This document shows, in pieces, positions 34,754 to 44,461 of a DNA stretch of 64,000 nt. The stretch's first letter is position 1; every line of letters begins with the position of its first letter. The translations under genes were made by a program, and so were the position numbers. The DNA lies in NCBI GenBank assembly GCA_001648575.1, contig LQXN01000063.1, positions 248,001 to 312,000 on the forward strand, written 5' to 3'. Origin of the DNA: Sutcliffiella horikoshii DSM 8719. Lineage in GTDB: Bacteria > Bacillota > Bacilli > Bacillales > Bacillaceae_I. The notes under the pieces were generated by a model, which did not search any database, was not told where the DNA came from, and was given only the letters and a program-made list of their open reading frames with translations.

Positions 34754-35647
34754 TTATAGGGTTAATTCCTGCTGGCCTTCTCCAACAGATCGTTTCGGCG
34801 CAAATACCAATAGGGCTATTCCGACCATCAGGAGCAGCATCCCGATCCATGCCGTTAGATTTAAGACTTCACCTAAAAGGAAAAACCCAAATAAAGCCGC
34901 AGTTAGGGGCTCTGCCAAAGCAAGGGTAACCGCAGTGGAAGAAGATACATAAGTCAGGCCTTTTGCAAAAAGGATGTAAGCTATCCCTGTTGTCATAATT
35001 CCGAGATAAAGGCTGATGCTCCATCCTCGCGCATCTGAAAGCCAAGTCATGTCAAAGATAAACAAGAACGGCGCTAAACAAACAGCACTAAGCGTGAATA
35101 CCACCGCAACGACAGAGAGGGACGGGTGTTTACCAACCAAGTCCCGACTGACTATTGCATAGACCGCAAACGACAATCCAGCACCCAATGCCATGAGGAT
35201 TCCAACTGGATCGACCACGACTGATTCCTTATTAAGAAAAAGCATGAGGCAGCCTGAAATGGATAAAAATGTCGAACCCCACCAAATGTTGCTTGGTCTC
35301 CTTTTAAGGAAAACCCATTCCAGGAATCCCGATATTATCGGAGCACTCCCGATTGCCACTACGGTCCCAATGGCCACCCCTGTGATGGTAACAGCAGAGA
35401 AAAACAGCGGTTGAAACAACGCCATGCTTACAGCCGCTAAAACCGTTGCCTTTACTGGCCAGCCTTTTATGTTTAAACCACCTGTGAAAAAAACGAGCAC
35501 CAGTAAAAACAGGCCACCAACCGCCAAGCGGGCTGCTCCAATGGCGACCGGATGAGCTGCTTCAGGTGCAAAGGTCTGGGCTGTACCGGTGGTTCCCCAG
35601 AGTACAGCTGCAAATATGATTAATAAAGGAGCTATTTTCACGTTCAA
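34754..35647 (-). CDS. EamA (DMT) family transporter
   Basis: 297 aa, ten TM helices in two EamA repeats: LLIIFAAVLWGTTGTAQ at the start and LMALGAGLSFAVYAIVSRDLV mid-protein; conserved SSSTAVTLALAEPLTAALFG in the second repeat. Likely exporter of amino acids or other small metabolites; substrate unknown. TTG start 8 nt after GAGGTG. A second EamA gene lies frameshifted at 51441-52297. Confidence 0.9.
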   Translation of the reverse strand: MNVKIAPLLIIFAAVLWGTTGTAQTFAPEAAHPVAIGAARLAVGGLFLLVLVFFTGGLNIKGWPVKATVLAAVSMALFQPLFFSAVTITGVAIGTVVAIGSAPIISGFLEWVFLKRRPSNIWWGSTFLSISGCLMLFLNKESVVVDPVGILMALGAGLSFAVYAIVSRDLVGKHPSLSVVAVVFTLSAVCLAPFLFIFDMTWLSDARGWSISLYLGIMTTGIAYILFAKGLTYVSSSTAVTLALAEPLTAALFGFFLLGEVLNLTAWIGMLLLMVGIALLVFAPKRSVGEGQQELTL

Positions 35648-35690
35648 CTGTCTCTCACCTCAAAAAATACAATTCATTTTATGCCTTTGA

Positions 35691-35972
35691 TCACTTATCC
35701 AATAGCTTATGTTTCTCTTTTAACGAAAAAGGAGCCATCTTTACCATTCGTTCCAGCACAAATGTCACAATCACCACATCATCCAACAGACCGAAAAACA
35801 AAAGGTAATCCGGAATCAAGTCAAAAGGGAATACCACGTATGCAGCAAGGAGCAACACTCCTGCCACTTTCTTCATCCCTGATACTTCCCTTGAACGAAA
35901 ATAATCTATTAAAAAAGGAATGAATCGCCAGAAGGTAAAGACAAACTTTAGACGTCTGAGGATTTTAATCAT
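35691..35972 (-). CDS. DUF1232 (YkvA-like) small membrane protein
   Basis: 93 aa. One hydrophobic helix plus the DUF1232 motif VVFPFDLIPDYLLFFGLLDDVVIV. Function unknown. ATG follows GGAGAG. It ends about 40 bp before the start of the EamA gene on the same strand, so the two may be co-transcribed. Confidence 0.9.
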   Translation of the reverse strand: MIKILRRLKFVFTFWRFIPFLIDYFRSREVSGMKKVAGVLLLAAYVVFPFDLIPDYLLFFGLLDDVVIVTFVLERMVKMAPFSLKEKHKLLDK

Positions 35973-36064
35973 ATCTCTCCAACTTTCTCCTATAGTTACA
36001 CCTTATTATAGCTGGATTGTATGCAAATGAATACGTGTAAGGAGTACTACTCTTCATACGAAAA

Positions 36065-36096
36065 AAGCATAAGTACGTATACCTGTACCTATGCTT
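36065..36096 (-). terminator. intrinsic terminator after aldo/keto reductase gene
   Basis: AAGCATAagTAC (36065-36076) pairs with GTAccTATGCTT (36085-36096); T6 on the minus strand. Confidence 0.8.
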
Positions 36097-36149
36097 ATTC
36101 TCTTCTATTTAGTTCCAATTCACGGAAACTTTTGTGTGTGATTTTCTAA

Positions 36150-37160
36150 TTAAACATGTCCATCTATTGGCAATGGGGCGTTCTCGGCTATTAGTTTTTG
36201 CTCGAGCATTTCCTGCCAAAAAGATGCTGGTATCACTTCTTTTAATGCAGCCTGGTCCTCTGCAATCCGCTCTGGACGACTTGCTCCCGGAATTACGGCT
36301 CCTATTGCTGGATTAGCAAGGATGAATTGAAGGGCAGCAGCTTTGATGCTGATACCATGGCGTTGTGCAATGTCCTTCATTTTTTGTACTTTTTCTATAA
36401 TTTCAGAGCTCGCTTCTTGGTACTCGTAATGTGAACCACCGACCAACACACCTGAACTGTAAGGTCCCCCGGCAATAATTTTCACACCTTGTTCAGCAGC
36501 TGCCGGCATTAGCCTTTGTAAGGAACGTTCATGATCCAATAGGGTATATTGCCCTGCAAGAAGGCTTACGTCCGGTTTATTTTCCTCTAATTCTAGGGCC
36601 ATTTCAATTGGTTCTGCCCTATTGACCCCAAGCCCCCAGGATTTAATTACACCCTCATCCCGTAATTGGGATAGAACGCGAAATGCACCTGTGCGTGCAC
36701 TTTCAAACTTGGCCAGCCATTCATCGCCATAGAAATCTTGGGCGATATCATGGACAAAGACCATATCCAAGCGATCTGTTTTTAATCGTTTCAGGCTATC
36801 TTCAATGGAGCGTAAGGTTGCATCGGCACTGTAATCGTTGATAACTTTATTGTCACGGCCATGTTCAAAAAGACCGCCTTTTTCACCTAACTCACGGTCT
36901 GATGGATTCTCTTTTGCATCAAGGATTATTCGTCCCACTTTGGAACTTAACACATATTCATCTCGATTATGCTTTGCTAACACTTCTCCCAGACGCAGTT
37001 CTGCAAGACCTGCACCATAAAATGGAGCCGTATCAAAATAGCGGATGCCATTATTCCATGCAGTCTCAACGGTTGAAATTGCTTCTTCTTCAGGAATGTC
37101 ACGGAACATATTACCAAGTGGAGCCGTTCCAAACCCTATCTTACCTTTTAATTCATTCAC
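36150..37160 (-). CDS. aldo/keto reductase (pyridoxal/L-fucose dehydrogenase-like group)
   Basis: 336 aa. AKR tetrad: Asp and Tyr in YFDTAPFYGAG, Lys in VLSSKVGR, His in MVFVHDI. The start GFGTAPLGNMFRDIPEEEA and the segment LLAGQYTLLDH resemble the AKR group with pyridoxal 4-dehydrogenase and D-threo-aldose/L-fucose dehydrogenases. Substrate not determinable. GTG start 7 nt after GGAGG. Confidence 0.85.
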   Translation of the reverse strand: MNELKGKIGFGTAPLGNMFRDIPEEEAISTVETAWNNGIRYFDTAPFYGAGLAELRLGEVLAKHNRDEYVLSSKVGRIILDAKENPSDRELGEKGGLFEHGRDNKVINDYSADATLRSIEDSLKRLKTDRLDMVFVHDIAQDFYGDEWLAKFESARTGAFRVLSQLRDEGVIKSWGLGVNRAEPIEMALELEENKPDVSLLAGQYTLLDHERSLQRLMPAAAEQGVKIIAGGPYSSGVLVGGSHYEYQEASSEIIEKVQKMKDIAQRHGISIKAAALQFILANPAIGAVIPGASRPERIAEDQAALKEVIPASFWQEMLEQKLIAENAPLPIDGHV

Positions 37161-37279
37161 ATTACATCCTCCTTCTCACTTTTCCTCATTAAGTGGAAAT
37201 ATTGTTTAAAGGATTATATCCACCTAACTCCTACAAATGACATTTCCCTTTAGGTTAAATACTAAACAGGAGTGATTAA

Positions 37280-37306
37280 ATGACTGTCAATGTGGGAAAT
37301 GGGTAA
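37280..37306 (+). CDS. 8-codon leader mini-ORF (MTVNVGNG)
   Basis: ATG at 37280 is preceded by AGGAGTGATTAA, and the reading frame ends at TAA 37304-37306. The next gene is preceded by the same sequence (AAGGAGTGATTAA), so a ribosome-site duplication created a short upstream ORF. It may be translated and coupled to the gene below; no regulatory codons are obvious. Confidence 0.3.
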   Translation: MTVNVGNG

Positions 37307-37325
37307 AAAGGAGTGATTAATATTG

Positions 37326-37514
37326 ATGAAGAAAATACTAACTTCCAAGTGGTGCCTCAGCGGGTATGCTTTTTTGATTTTCATAGGCAGTGTAATTGGT
37401 AACTTAATTGTAAAACCCAGTGCCAGTTATATTGTAGGAGCATTGATCGGGTCCATACTGCTTGTGCTTGTCAACGTTTCTTATGTTTTTTATAAAAACC
37501 CGGCCGAAAAATAA
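37326..37514 (+). CDS. small two-TM membrane protein
   Basis: 62 aa with two hydrophobic helices (CLSGYAFLIFIGSVIGNLIV; ASYIVGALIGSILLVLVNVSYVFY). Family not recognised. AAGGAG (37308-37313) precedes TTG 37323 by 9 nt and ATG 37326 by 12 nt; either may be the start. Confidence 0.55.
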   Translation: MKKILTSKWCLSGYAFLIFIGSVIGNLIVKPSASYIVGALIGSILLVLVNVSYVFYKNPAEK

Positions 37515-37549
37515 AATGCCCTCAAAATAAGGACATTTACAACTTCTTT

Positions 37550-38380
37550 CTATATTTTGTTCAAGTTTTCCAACTCCGTAAGAGTCGTTTTAAATTTGGC
37601 TTCTGTTTCAACGATTGACTCTTGTAAAATGGTTGTAATCTGGTTCACTCGTTTTGTTTCCTGCCTGATATTCTCTACATTTTCGTTCACTTGGCTGATG
37701 GATTGTGACACATTAGCAGCTAGTTTGCGGACTTCATCTGCGACCACACTGAACCCTCTGCCATGCTCACCGGCGCGGGCGGCTTCAATTGCAGCATTCA
37801 AGGCCAGTATATTCGTTTGGGAAGATATATTCTTTATCAGCTTGGAAACGTCACTTATCAAATCGGTCTGGGTCGTTAATGCTTGAAGTGCTTCCATTTT
37901 CTCTTTGGAGTTTTCTGTAACAATATCAACCAACTCCACCGGAATGTTTTTTAACTGAGACATAGTCTTTAAAGTATTGTTTTCACGTTCCGTTATGTCC
38001 GTCGCTATTTTCAGCACAGCATGTACTTTTCCCTCGTCATTGATAATAGGAATGTAGGTCGCTTCTAGCCAAAGGGTATTTCCTCGTTTCCCTATTCTTT
38101 CAATCTTTTCTTGAAACTTAACACCTTTTCCGAGATTTTCCCATAACTCCTCATATTCCCGGCTGCTACTATATTCATTTGTGCAAAATCTTCTATGGGA
38201 CATGCCTTTCAACTCATGAGCAGAATACCCCAATGCCTTAGCAAAATGGTCATTTACCCAGATGACCTCTTTGTTCATATTGAATTCTATCATTGCTAGA
38301 TTTCTTTCAAGTGCGGATAAAACCAGTTGTTCTTCTAATATTTGCGTGCTTACATTCCCATTCGCTCTGTTTAATAACAT
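37550..38380 (-). CDS. soluble PAS-domain methyl-accepting chemotaxis-type protein
   Basis: 276 aa, no TM segment. PAS domain at about 25-140 ([28 protein letters not shown] ... [11 protein letters not shown]), then an MCP signalling hairpin ([36 protein letters not shown]). It is shorter than typical transducers, with one PAS and a compact signalling domain. It could sense redox or small ligands in the cytosol and signal to CheA. ATG 38380 follows AGAGGGG by 7 nt. Confidence 0.9.
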   Translation of the reverse strand: MLLNRANGNVSTQILEEQLVLSALERNLAMIEFNMNKEVIWVNDHFAKALGYSAHELKGMSHRRFCTNEYSSSREYEELWENLGKGVKFQEKIERIGKRGNTLWLEATYIPIINDEGKVHAVLKIATDITERENNTLKTMSQLKNIPVELVDIVTENSKEKMEALQALTTQTDLISDVSKLIKNISSQTNILALNAAIEAARAGEHGRGFSVVADEVRKLAANVSQSISQVNENVENIRQETKRVNQITTILQESIVETEAKFKTTLTELENLNKI

Positions 38381-38564
38381 TATAGAACCCCTCTGCAATC
38401 ATTCTGTTAATACGTTTATACTATTTGTTTCAACAAATTTTAACAAGATTGTATGCTTAGCAAATGTGCTGAGGAAAGATAAATAACTCAAGTCTCACAT
38501 ACCAAAAAATTACAAAGCTTTGGAAATACTGTGACTTCGAAAATATCGATAGCAATAAAAAAAC

Positions 38565-38588
38565 GGACAGGAATTTCAATACCCGTCC
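38565..38588 (-). terminator. intrinsic terminator after MCP gene
   Basis: GGACAGG (38565-38571) pairs with CCCGTCC (38582-38588, one G-U pair); T7 on the minus strand. Confidence 0.7.
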
Positions 38589-38598
38589 ACTCTTCTTG

Positions 38599-40296
38599 TT
38601 ATAGTTTAAATTTACTAATGAGCTCATTTAGTTTTTCTGCCTCGCTTGCGAGGTGATCGGCGCTGCCGGCCACTTCTTCCATGGAGCTGCTTGTTTGTTG
38701 AATGGATGCAGCGGTTTGTTCAATGCCCGCTGCTGATTCCTCTGAGACTGCAGCAATATCTTCAATGGATTGATTGACTTCAAATGTACTTGTGGTAATG
38801 CCAGACAGATTTTGTGAAATTTGCTTAATATGATCACCCATTTCTGAAACGGCGCCATTAATAATGGCAAACTTCTCACCTGTCACTTTGATTTGTGAGG
38901 TTCCCTTTTGTACTTCTTGATAGCCAAACTCGAGTGAAGTAGTGACCTCATGTGTTTCTTTTAAAATACTGGTCACAATGCTTGTAATGCTTTTGACAGA
39001 TTGGGAAACTTCCTCTGCAAGCTTTCTCACCTCATCTGCCACAACCGCAAATCCTCTACCGTGCTCTCCTGCACGCGCAGCTTCAATTGCTGCATTCAAG
39101 GCCAATAAGTTTGTTTGATCAGCTACATCTTTAATTACGGCAATGAGGTGAGATATTTCTTTCGAACGTTCGTTTAGTCCATTTACTTTCCCAACGGCAT
39201 TTTGAATAATTTCATCAATCAATGTCATTTGTTCAACAGAGGAATTCATAAAATTCGCTCCCTCATCAGATAGAGAAAGTATATGATGGGAAGATTTGGA
39301 GATTTGCTCCCCTTTTGTATTTGCTTCTTTCACTTCACTTGAAAAAGTGTCCATAGTAGTCGCAAGTGATGTGGCAGTATTAGCCTGTGACTCAGAACCG
39401 GATGCCAACTGTTCCATCGTGGAGGCAACTTGGAGACTGCCATCCTTCACTTCGTTTGCGGCTTGTGTCAGTTCTTCACTCTGACTATTCACTGTTTGTG
39501 ATACCGTATTAATCTCATTCAGGAGTTCCTTGATATTATCGTTCATCAAGTTTGTATCCCTTACAAGCTGACCTATTTCGTCTCGTGAATTTGTTTCAAT
39601 TGGTGGTTGACTCAGGTCACCATTCGCAATCAAATTCATGCGTTCCATTACTTTTTTTACTGGCTTGGTTATAATTCTGGCAGTATACGTTGCAATCACT
39701 CCGGCTAAAATCAAGACAATCACAGAAACAATGATTCCGGTTTGAGCAGTGAATTGCCCATAAGCGATGATTAGCTCTCCAGCACCTTGAATCTCTTCCT
39801 CTCTTTCCATCGTTAGCGCTTCATAGTCAGACATGATTCCCCTTGCTAAGGGTTGCACTTTCGTTACAATGGTTTGAATCGCTTCATCCCGGTTTCCATT
39901 ATCATATTGGACAAAAACCTCTTCCCTCACAATTCTCTCAAACTCGTTTGTGCTATTAACCAATTCCTTCGCTTTATCTGACGTGCTTAAAGATGCTATC
40001 TGCTCTTCATAAAACGTACTTTTTTCCGAATAACGTTCGAAATCTTCCTTATAACTGGAATCTCCTATTAATACATAACCTCTAGTTAAAGCAATCCTCT
40101 GTGAAATATTAAATGCCATTTGTTCATTGGCAATTAATAGAGGTAACTGTCTATTAATCATTTCATTTGTGTCATCATTGATATTTTTTATGGAGAAGCC
40201 ATTAATACCCGCCATAATCAATGTCAAAAACGTCACAAAGGCAAATCCAACCAATATTTTCAATCTAATACTCTTAAAGTTAAAAAAACTTTTCAT
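38599..40296 (-). CDS. methyl-accepting chemotaxis protein (4HB, HAMP, MCP signal)
   Basis: 565 aa. TM1 at 11-31, extracellular four-helix-bundle sensor with [23 protein letters not shown]2 at about 185-210 ([25 protein letters not shown]), HAMP, then the long signalling hairpin with the conserved tip [37 protein letters not shown]. Membrane receptor for an unknown ligand. ATG follows GAGGTTGAGG. No chemotaxis genes are near. Confidence 0.94.
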   Translation of the reverse strand: MKSFFNFKSIRLKILVGFAFVTFLTLIMAGINGFSIKNINDDTNEMINRQLPLLIANEQMAFNISQRIALTRGYVLIGDSSYKEDFERYSEKSTFYEEQIASLSTSDKAKELVNSTNEFERIVREEVFVQYDNGNRDEAIQTIVTKVQPLARGIMSDYEALTMEREEEIQGAGELIIAYGQFTAQTGIIVSVIVLILAGVIATYTARIITKPVKKVMERMNLIANGDLSQPPIETNSRDEIGQLVRDTNLMNDNIKELLNEINTVSQTVNSQSEELTQAANEVKDGSLQVASTMEQLASGSESQANTATSLATTMDTFSSEVKEANTKGEQISKSSHHILSLSDEGANFMNSSVEQMTLIDEIIQNAVGKVNGLNERSKEISHLIAVIKDVADQTNLLALNAAIEAARAGEHGRGFAVVADEVRKLAEEVSQSVKSITSIVTSILKETHEVTTSLEFGYQEVQKGTSQIKVTGEKFAIINGAVSEMGDHIKQISQNLSGITTSTFEVNQSIEDIAAVSEESAAGIEQTAASIQQTSSSMEEVAGSADHLASEAEKLNELISKFKL

Positions 40297-40747
40297 TCCT
40301 CAACCTCACCCGTTCCATATAGTTTGGAAAACACATCTGATGTTTATCATTTAATATTACTGAATATTACAAAAATTATAACCCTGCTTCCCTTTACTCA
40401 TTTTTTATAGAACTTCATTACATTGAGTACTCTTCTTGTATATCGATTAGTTCTCCATTAGATTTAGTCATTAATATAAAGAATGCCGGAGATGCTCCTT
40501 GTGAAGGTTGAAATGCCTTTCTTCGGACATAAGATGTGCTGGAAAATATTGAGTGATGTACAAAAATAAAATTATCCTACCAAAAAAGACAGCCAAAACA
40601 GTTGATTAACAAATGGGCAAAGGGTTGAAAAGTCTAGTAAATTCGTGAAAAAAAGTCAATCGTAAAAATAATTTTCACCATCCCTTCCAATAAATGATAA
40701 GATATTTCCAAAAGGTACAAAATATTAAAGGAGCAATTTTACACAAC
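40297..40747. other. intergenic region with a short decayed coding stretch
   Basis: No complete gene. On the minus strand, about 50 codons ending at TAA 40418-40420 read smoothly (SSTSYVRRKAFQPSQGASP ... NGELIDIQEEYSM) but lack a start codon with a ribosome site, and an in-frame TAG lies just upstream. This may be a gene remnant. The right side must hold the promoter for the MHYT gene; none is certain. Confidence 0.35.
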
Positions 40748-43174
40748 ATGGAAGTTATATCAAGTTCATATCATTTACCACTTGTTCTACTCTCGATTTT
40801 CATTGCGATCATCGCCTCCTATGCAGCACTAGATCTAGGGATCCAAGTCCGCAAGGCAAAATCATATGCAAAAGCCGCTTGGGGAAGTGCAGGTGCATTA
40901 GCAATGGGAATGGGAATCTGGGCCATGCATTTTGTGGCTATGCTCGCATTTCACCTGAATATCCCCGTCCAATATGATTATCATGTGGTTATTTTTTCTA
41001 TCTTACCTGCCATTATTTCTTCTGGCATCGCATTATTTATCATCAGTAAAGCAGAATTGAAAACCCTTCATGTGTTTCTTGGCGGCTTCTTTATGGCCAC
41101 AGGAATTGTATCCATGCATTATATTGGAATGGAAGCCATGATTATGGAGGCAGCGGTCGTTTATGACCCAATACTTTATGCACTCTCCATCCTCATAGCA
41201 TTCATCGCATCGGTAGTTGCTATATATTTAATCTCATTCGTCAGTAAAAACTATCAATCTAAAAAGATATGGTGGAGAAAATTCATCAGCTCCCTTATTA
41301 TGGGTGCTGCCATTGCGGGAATGCATTACACGGGGATGGCTGGCGCAAGTTATGAAGCACACCACCATCACATGGACGGTTTAGACCCAATCAACAATAC
41401 ATACTTGGCATATGTAATAGGTTTAGTCATTCTCATCTTACTGGGATTTGTATTTATAAGTGTTCTGATCGATCGACGCTTTGAAAAACAATCGATTATT
41501 TCGGAGAGGAGATTTTTATCCGTTATTGAATCTGCGAACGACGCAATCATTTTATCCGACAGCTCCGGGACAATCATCTCTTGGAATAAAGGGGCTGGGA
41601 CTATTTTTGGATATGAGAAAGAAGAAATAGTTGGAAAGAATCTTAAGACCATCATTCCGAAAAGATGCCTTCAATTTCATGAACAAGAGATGGATCTTTA
41701 TCTATCTACGGAAGAAACAAGTGTGATCGGAAAAACGGTTGAACTAGAAGCAGAAAAAAAGGATGGCAGTGAAATCCCGATTGAATTATCTTTAGCTGCC
41801 TGGAAGGAAGAAGATAGTATATTCTTCAGCAATATTATCCGGGATATCACCGAAAGAAAAAGAAATGAGAAAAAAATTAATCAAATGGTGTACCTGGACC
41901 CGCTAACAGGGCTTCCAAACCGCCTTCTGTTAAACGACCGCCTCTCTTTGGCAATGGACCAAGCCGCTCAAAATAAACATTCACTAAGCATCATGTTCAT
42001 TGATCTAGATCGCTTTAAATATATTAATGACACACTTGGGCACGCTGTAGGGGACCAGCTATTAATAGAAGTCGCCAAACGCATTCAGTCTCTTTTAGGA
42101 AAGCATGATACCTTATCCAGGCAAGGCGGGGATGAGTTTATTGTATTGCTTCCGCAAACCAATGCCGTCGAGGTGACAAAGCGTGCCAAGGCGATTGTAG
42201 ACGCCCTCAATCAATCATTGATTGTAGAAGACCAAGAACTATACATTACCCCTTCCATAGGTATTTCCATGTACCCCACAGATGGAAAGGATATCGATAC
42301 GCTGATAAAAAATGCAGACACTGCCATGTACCAAGTAAAAGAGCGCGGCAAAAATAATTTTCAATTCTATACTCTAAAAATGAACGAAGCCGTTTCCAGG
42401 AGAATGATGGTGGAAGTTGGATTACGCAAAGCACTAGAACGCAATGAATTTACGATTGCCTACCAGCCGCAAATCGAGGTGAACTCCAATAAAATCATCG
42501 GTGCAGAGGCCCTGCTTCGCTGGAACCATCCTGAGTGGGGGAACATTTCACCGGCAGAATTCATTCCCATCGCAGAAGAAACCGGTTTGATTCTACAAAT
42601 CGGAGAATGGGTCCTTAAAGAGGCCTGCCTACAAAATAAAGAATGGCAGGACCAAGGCTATAAACCACTGCGGGTGGCAGTAAATATATCTTCCCGTCAG
42701 TTCCAGCAAAGTGACTTGCTAGACCGGATAAAAAACATTTTAAAAGAAACCCGTCTGGCAGCCCACTATCTTGAACTGGAACTTACAGAAAGCATCATTC
42801 AAGACTCCAAACACGCAGTAGGAAAAATGCAACAACTAAAAGATATGGGGATTCATCTATCCATCGATGACTTTGGGACAGGGTACTCTTCCCTAAACTA
42901 TCTAAAGACATTCCCGATCCATACCCTGAAAATCGACCAAAGCTTTACAAGAAACATCTATGCAGACCCAAAGGATGCTTCCCTGGTCGAAACCATCATC
43001 ACAATGGCACATAACTTGAACTTAAAGGTTATCGCAGAGGGAGTCGAAACAGAAGAACAGCTTCAGTTCCTGCAACAAAAGCATTGTAATGAGGCACAAG
43101 GATATTACTTCAGCCGACCGATTTCAGCGGAGGATTTGAGCGGGATGTTGGAGGGGAATTTAGTCAAAAATTGA
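40748..43174 (+). CDS. MHYT-PAS-GGDEF-EAL cyclic-di-GMP enzyme (DgcW/YkoW-like)
   Basis: 808 aa. Seven-TM MHYT sensor (three motifs: MHFVAML, MHYIGMEAM, MHYTGMAGA), PAS at about 265-380, GGDEF domain with intact RQGGDEF, EAL domain with GAEALLRW, LELTESI, DDFGTGYSSL, LKIDQSF and EGVETEEQ. Both catalytic sites look intact; no RxxD inhibitory site is seen just before GGDEF. Same layout as B. subtilis YkoW/DgcW. The MHYT domain is thought to bind a metal and sense diatomic gases. ATG 40748 matches the usual MHYT start; GGAG is 14 nt away, and a longer frame starts at 40694. Confidence 0.93.
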   Translation: MEVISSSYHLPLVLLSIFIAIIASYAALDLGIQVRKAKSYAKAAWGSAGALAMGMGIWAMHFVAMLAFHLNIPVQYDYHVVIFSILPAIISSGIALFIISKAELKTLHVFLGGFFMATGIVSMHYIGMEAMIMEAAVVYDPILYALSILIAFIASVVAIYLISFVSKNYQSKKIWWRKFISSLIMGAAIAGMHYTGMAGASYEAHHHHMDGLDPINNTYLAYVIGLVILILLGFVFISVLIDRRFEKQSIISERRFLSVIESANDAIILSDSSGTIISWNKGAGTIFGYEKEEIVGKNLKTIIPKRCLQFHEQEMDLYLSTEETSVIGKTVELEAEKKDGSEIPIELSLAAWKEEDSIFFSNIIRDITERKRNEKKINQMVYLDPLTGLPNRLLLNDRLSLAMDQAAQNKHSLSIMFIDLDRFKYINDTLGHAVGDQLLIEVAKRIQSLLGKHDTLSRQGGDEFIVLLPQTNAVEVTKRAKAIVDALNQSLIVEDQELYITPSIGISMYPTDGKDIDTLIKNADTAMYQVKERGKNNFQFYTLKMNEAVSRRMMVEVGLRKALERNEFTIAYQPQIEVNSNKIIGAEALLRWNHPEWGNISPAEFIPIAEETGLILQIGEWVLKEACLQNKEWQDQGYKPLRVAVNISSRQFQQSDLLDRIKNILKETRLAAHYLELELTESIIQDSKHAVGKMQQLKDMGIHLSIDDFGTGYSSLNYLKTFPIHTLKIDQSFTRNIYADPKDASLVETIITMAHNLNLKVIAEGVETEEQLQFLQQKHCNEAQGYYFSRPISAEDLSGMLEGNLVKN

Positions 43175-43195
43175 CCAATGATGAAGCTATGATTA

Positions 43196-43228
43196 AAACC
43201 AGCGGGGATGTATAATCTCCGCTGGTTT
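43196..43228. terminator. bidirectional hairpin between convergent genes
   Basis: AAACCAGCGGGGAT (43196-43209) pairs with ATCTCCGCTGGTTT (43215-43228). Confidence 0.8.
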
Positions 43229-43793
43229 AAGTATTTAAATGGTAGGTTAACTGTACTACGCCAGAGGAAAACGTTTTTGTATGAACCAATTTTAAGTTTA
43301 ATCTTTTTTTGATATCGACAAACAATGGTTTGCCTTCTCCTAAAACAACAGGATGGACAGATAATCTGAATTCATCAACGAGTCCTAGGTGTATAAAAGT
43401 TGTAATCAGACTTGCTCCGCCGTAGAGCCAAATGTCTTTACCCGGCCTGTCCTTCAACTTCATTACTTCTTCCTCGATATTTTCATTGATAAATATCACC
43501 TTATTACCTATTCCTTTTTGTGTCTTGGAAAACACAAATTTCTCTTTATTATGGACCAAATCCCACATTTCTTTGTCCATTTCCGAATCTTTTGGTTCAG
43601 GGACAAATTGACCCCATAAGTCGAAACTTTTCCTTCCATAGAGAATCGTATCAACTTCATTTAAAAATTTGGTGAATTCCATCTCAGGATCCATAATACA
43701 CCAATCTACTTCTCCATTTATACCTTCAATAAAACCATCCAAAGTAACTGCCAAATCCAAAATGATTCTTCTTTTCCTATTGTTATTAGTCAT
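43227..43793 (-). CDS. dihydrofolate reductase family protein (RibD C-terminal type)
   Basis: 188 aa. LDLAVTLDGFIEGINGEVDW, TILYGRKSFDLWG, KDIWLYGGASLITTFIHLGLVDEFRL and HPVVLGEGKPLF are typical of the YyaP/YwjB group of NADPH-dependent reductases. Not the housekeeping DHFR. Substrate unknown. ATG follows GAGG. Confidence 0.92.
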   Translation of the reverse strand: MTNNNRKRRIILDLAVTLDGFIEGINGEVDWCIMDPEMEFTKFLNEVDTILYGRKSFDLWGQFVPEPKDSEMDKEMWDLVHNKEKFVFSKTQKGIGNKVIFINENIEEEVMKLKDRPGKDIWLYGGASLITTFIHLGLVDEFRLSVHPVVLGEGKPLFVDIKKRLNLKLVHTKTFSSGVVQLTYHLNT

Positions 43794-43877
43794 TCTTTTT
43801 CCTCATTTTCTCAAAATTTATTGGATAAAAAGTCAGCAATTGAATCCGCCTATAAAGCTTGATGAATAACCCGTCCC

Positions 43878-44354
43878 CTAACCTTTTTTATATTTTTTTA
43901 TTATCTCCTCTGGGATATGGCAATAATCCTCAGGACATCTAGTTAACCTATCCTGATGTTCTTCGGCGCTTCTCACGTAGGTGATAAGAGGCAATACCTC
44001 AACGACTATGCGGTCAGAATCATTTCTTTTACTAATAAAATCCTTCGCCTCTTCCAAATGATGAGGGTTTTCACTATAAACTCCAGTCCTGTATTTTTCC
44101 CCAACATCCGCTCCTTGTTGATTCAAACTATATGGATCTATTATTTCAAAGTAATATTCCATTAATCTCGTTACCGTTACAACTTCCGGATCATATTCAG
44201 TCTTTACGCACTCCGCATAACCATCATAGTCACCATCAAGCGTGTGACTTGTGCCATTCGCCCTTCCCGCTTCTGTGAATATAACCCCTGGCAATGTTTT
44301 AATAAATGCCTGTACACCCCAAAGACATCCGCCGGCAAAATACACTACTTCCAT
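43878..44354 (-). CDS. msrA: peptide-methionine (S)-S-oxide reductase
   Basis: 158 aa. It repairs methionine-S-sulfoxide. The catalytic Cys lies in AGGCLWGVQAF, where the usual motif is GCFWG, so Phe is replaced by Leu beside the active site. Other MsrA landmarks are YCHIPEE-like DYCHIPEEI, DPYSLNQQGADVGEKYRTGVY and EEHQDRLTRCPE. ATG 44354 follows GGAG by 7 nt; a longer frame to 44399 has no ribosome site. Confidence 0.9.
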   Translation of the reverse strand: MEVVYFAGGCLWGVQAFIKTLPGVIFTEAGRANGTSHTLDGDYDGYAECVKTEYDPEVVTVTRLMEYYFEIIDPYSLNQQGADVGEKYRTGVYSENPHHLEEAKDFISKRNDSDRIVVEVLPLITYVRSAEEHQDRLTRCPEDYCHIPEEIIKKYKKG

Positions 44355-44461
44355 TTGGGCACTCCTTTCGGTTTGAAGGGACAATCCTTCACCCTTCACA
44401 TCTTCTACTAGACGATAGATTCTACCTCGTTTTACATAGAATAAGTTGTTCTGTCAGACTT

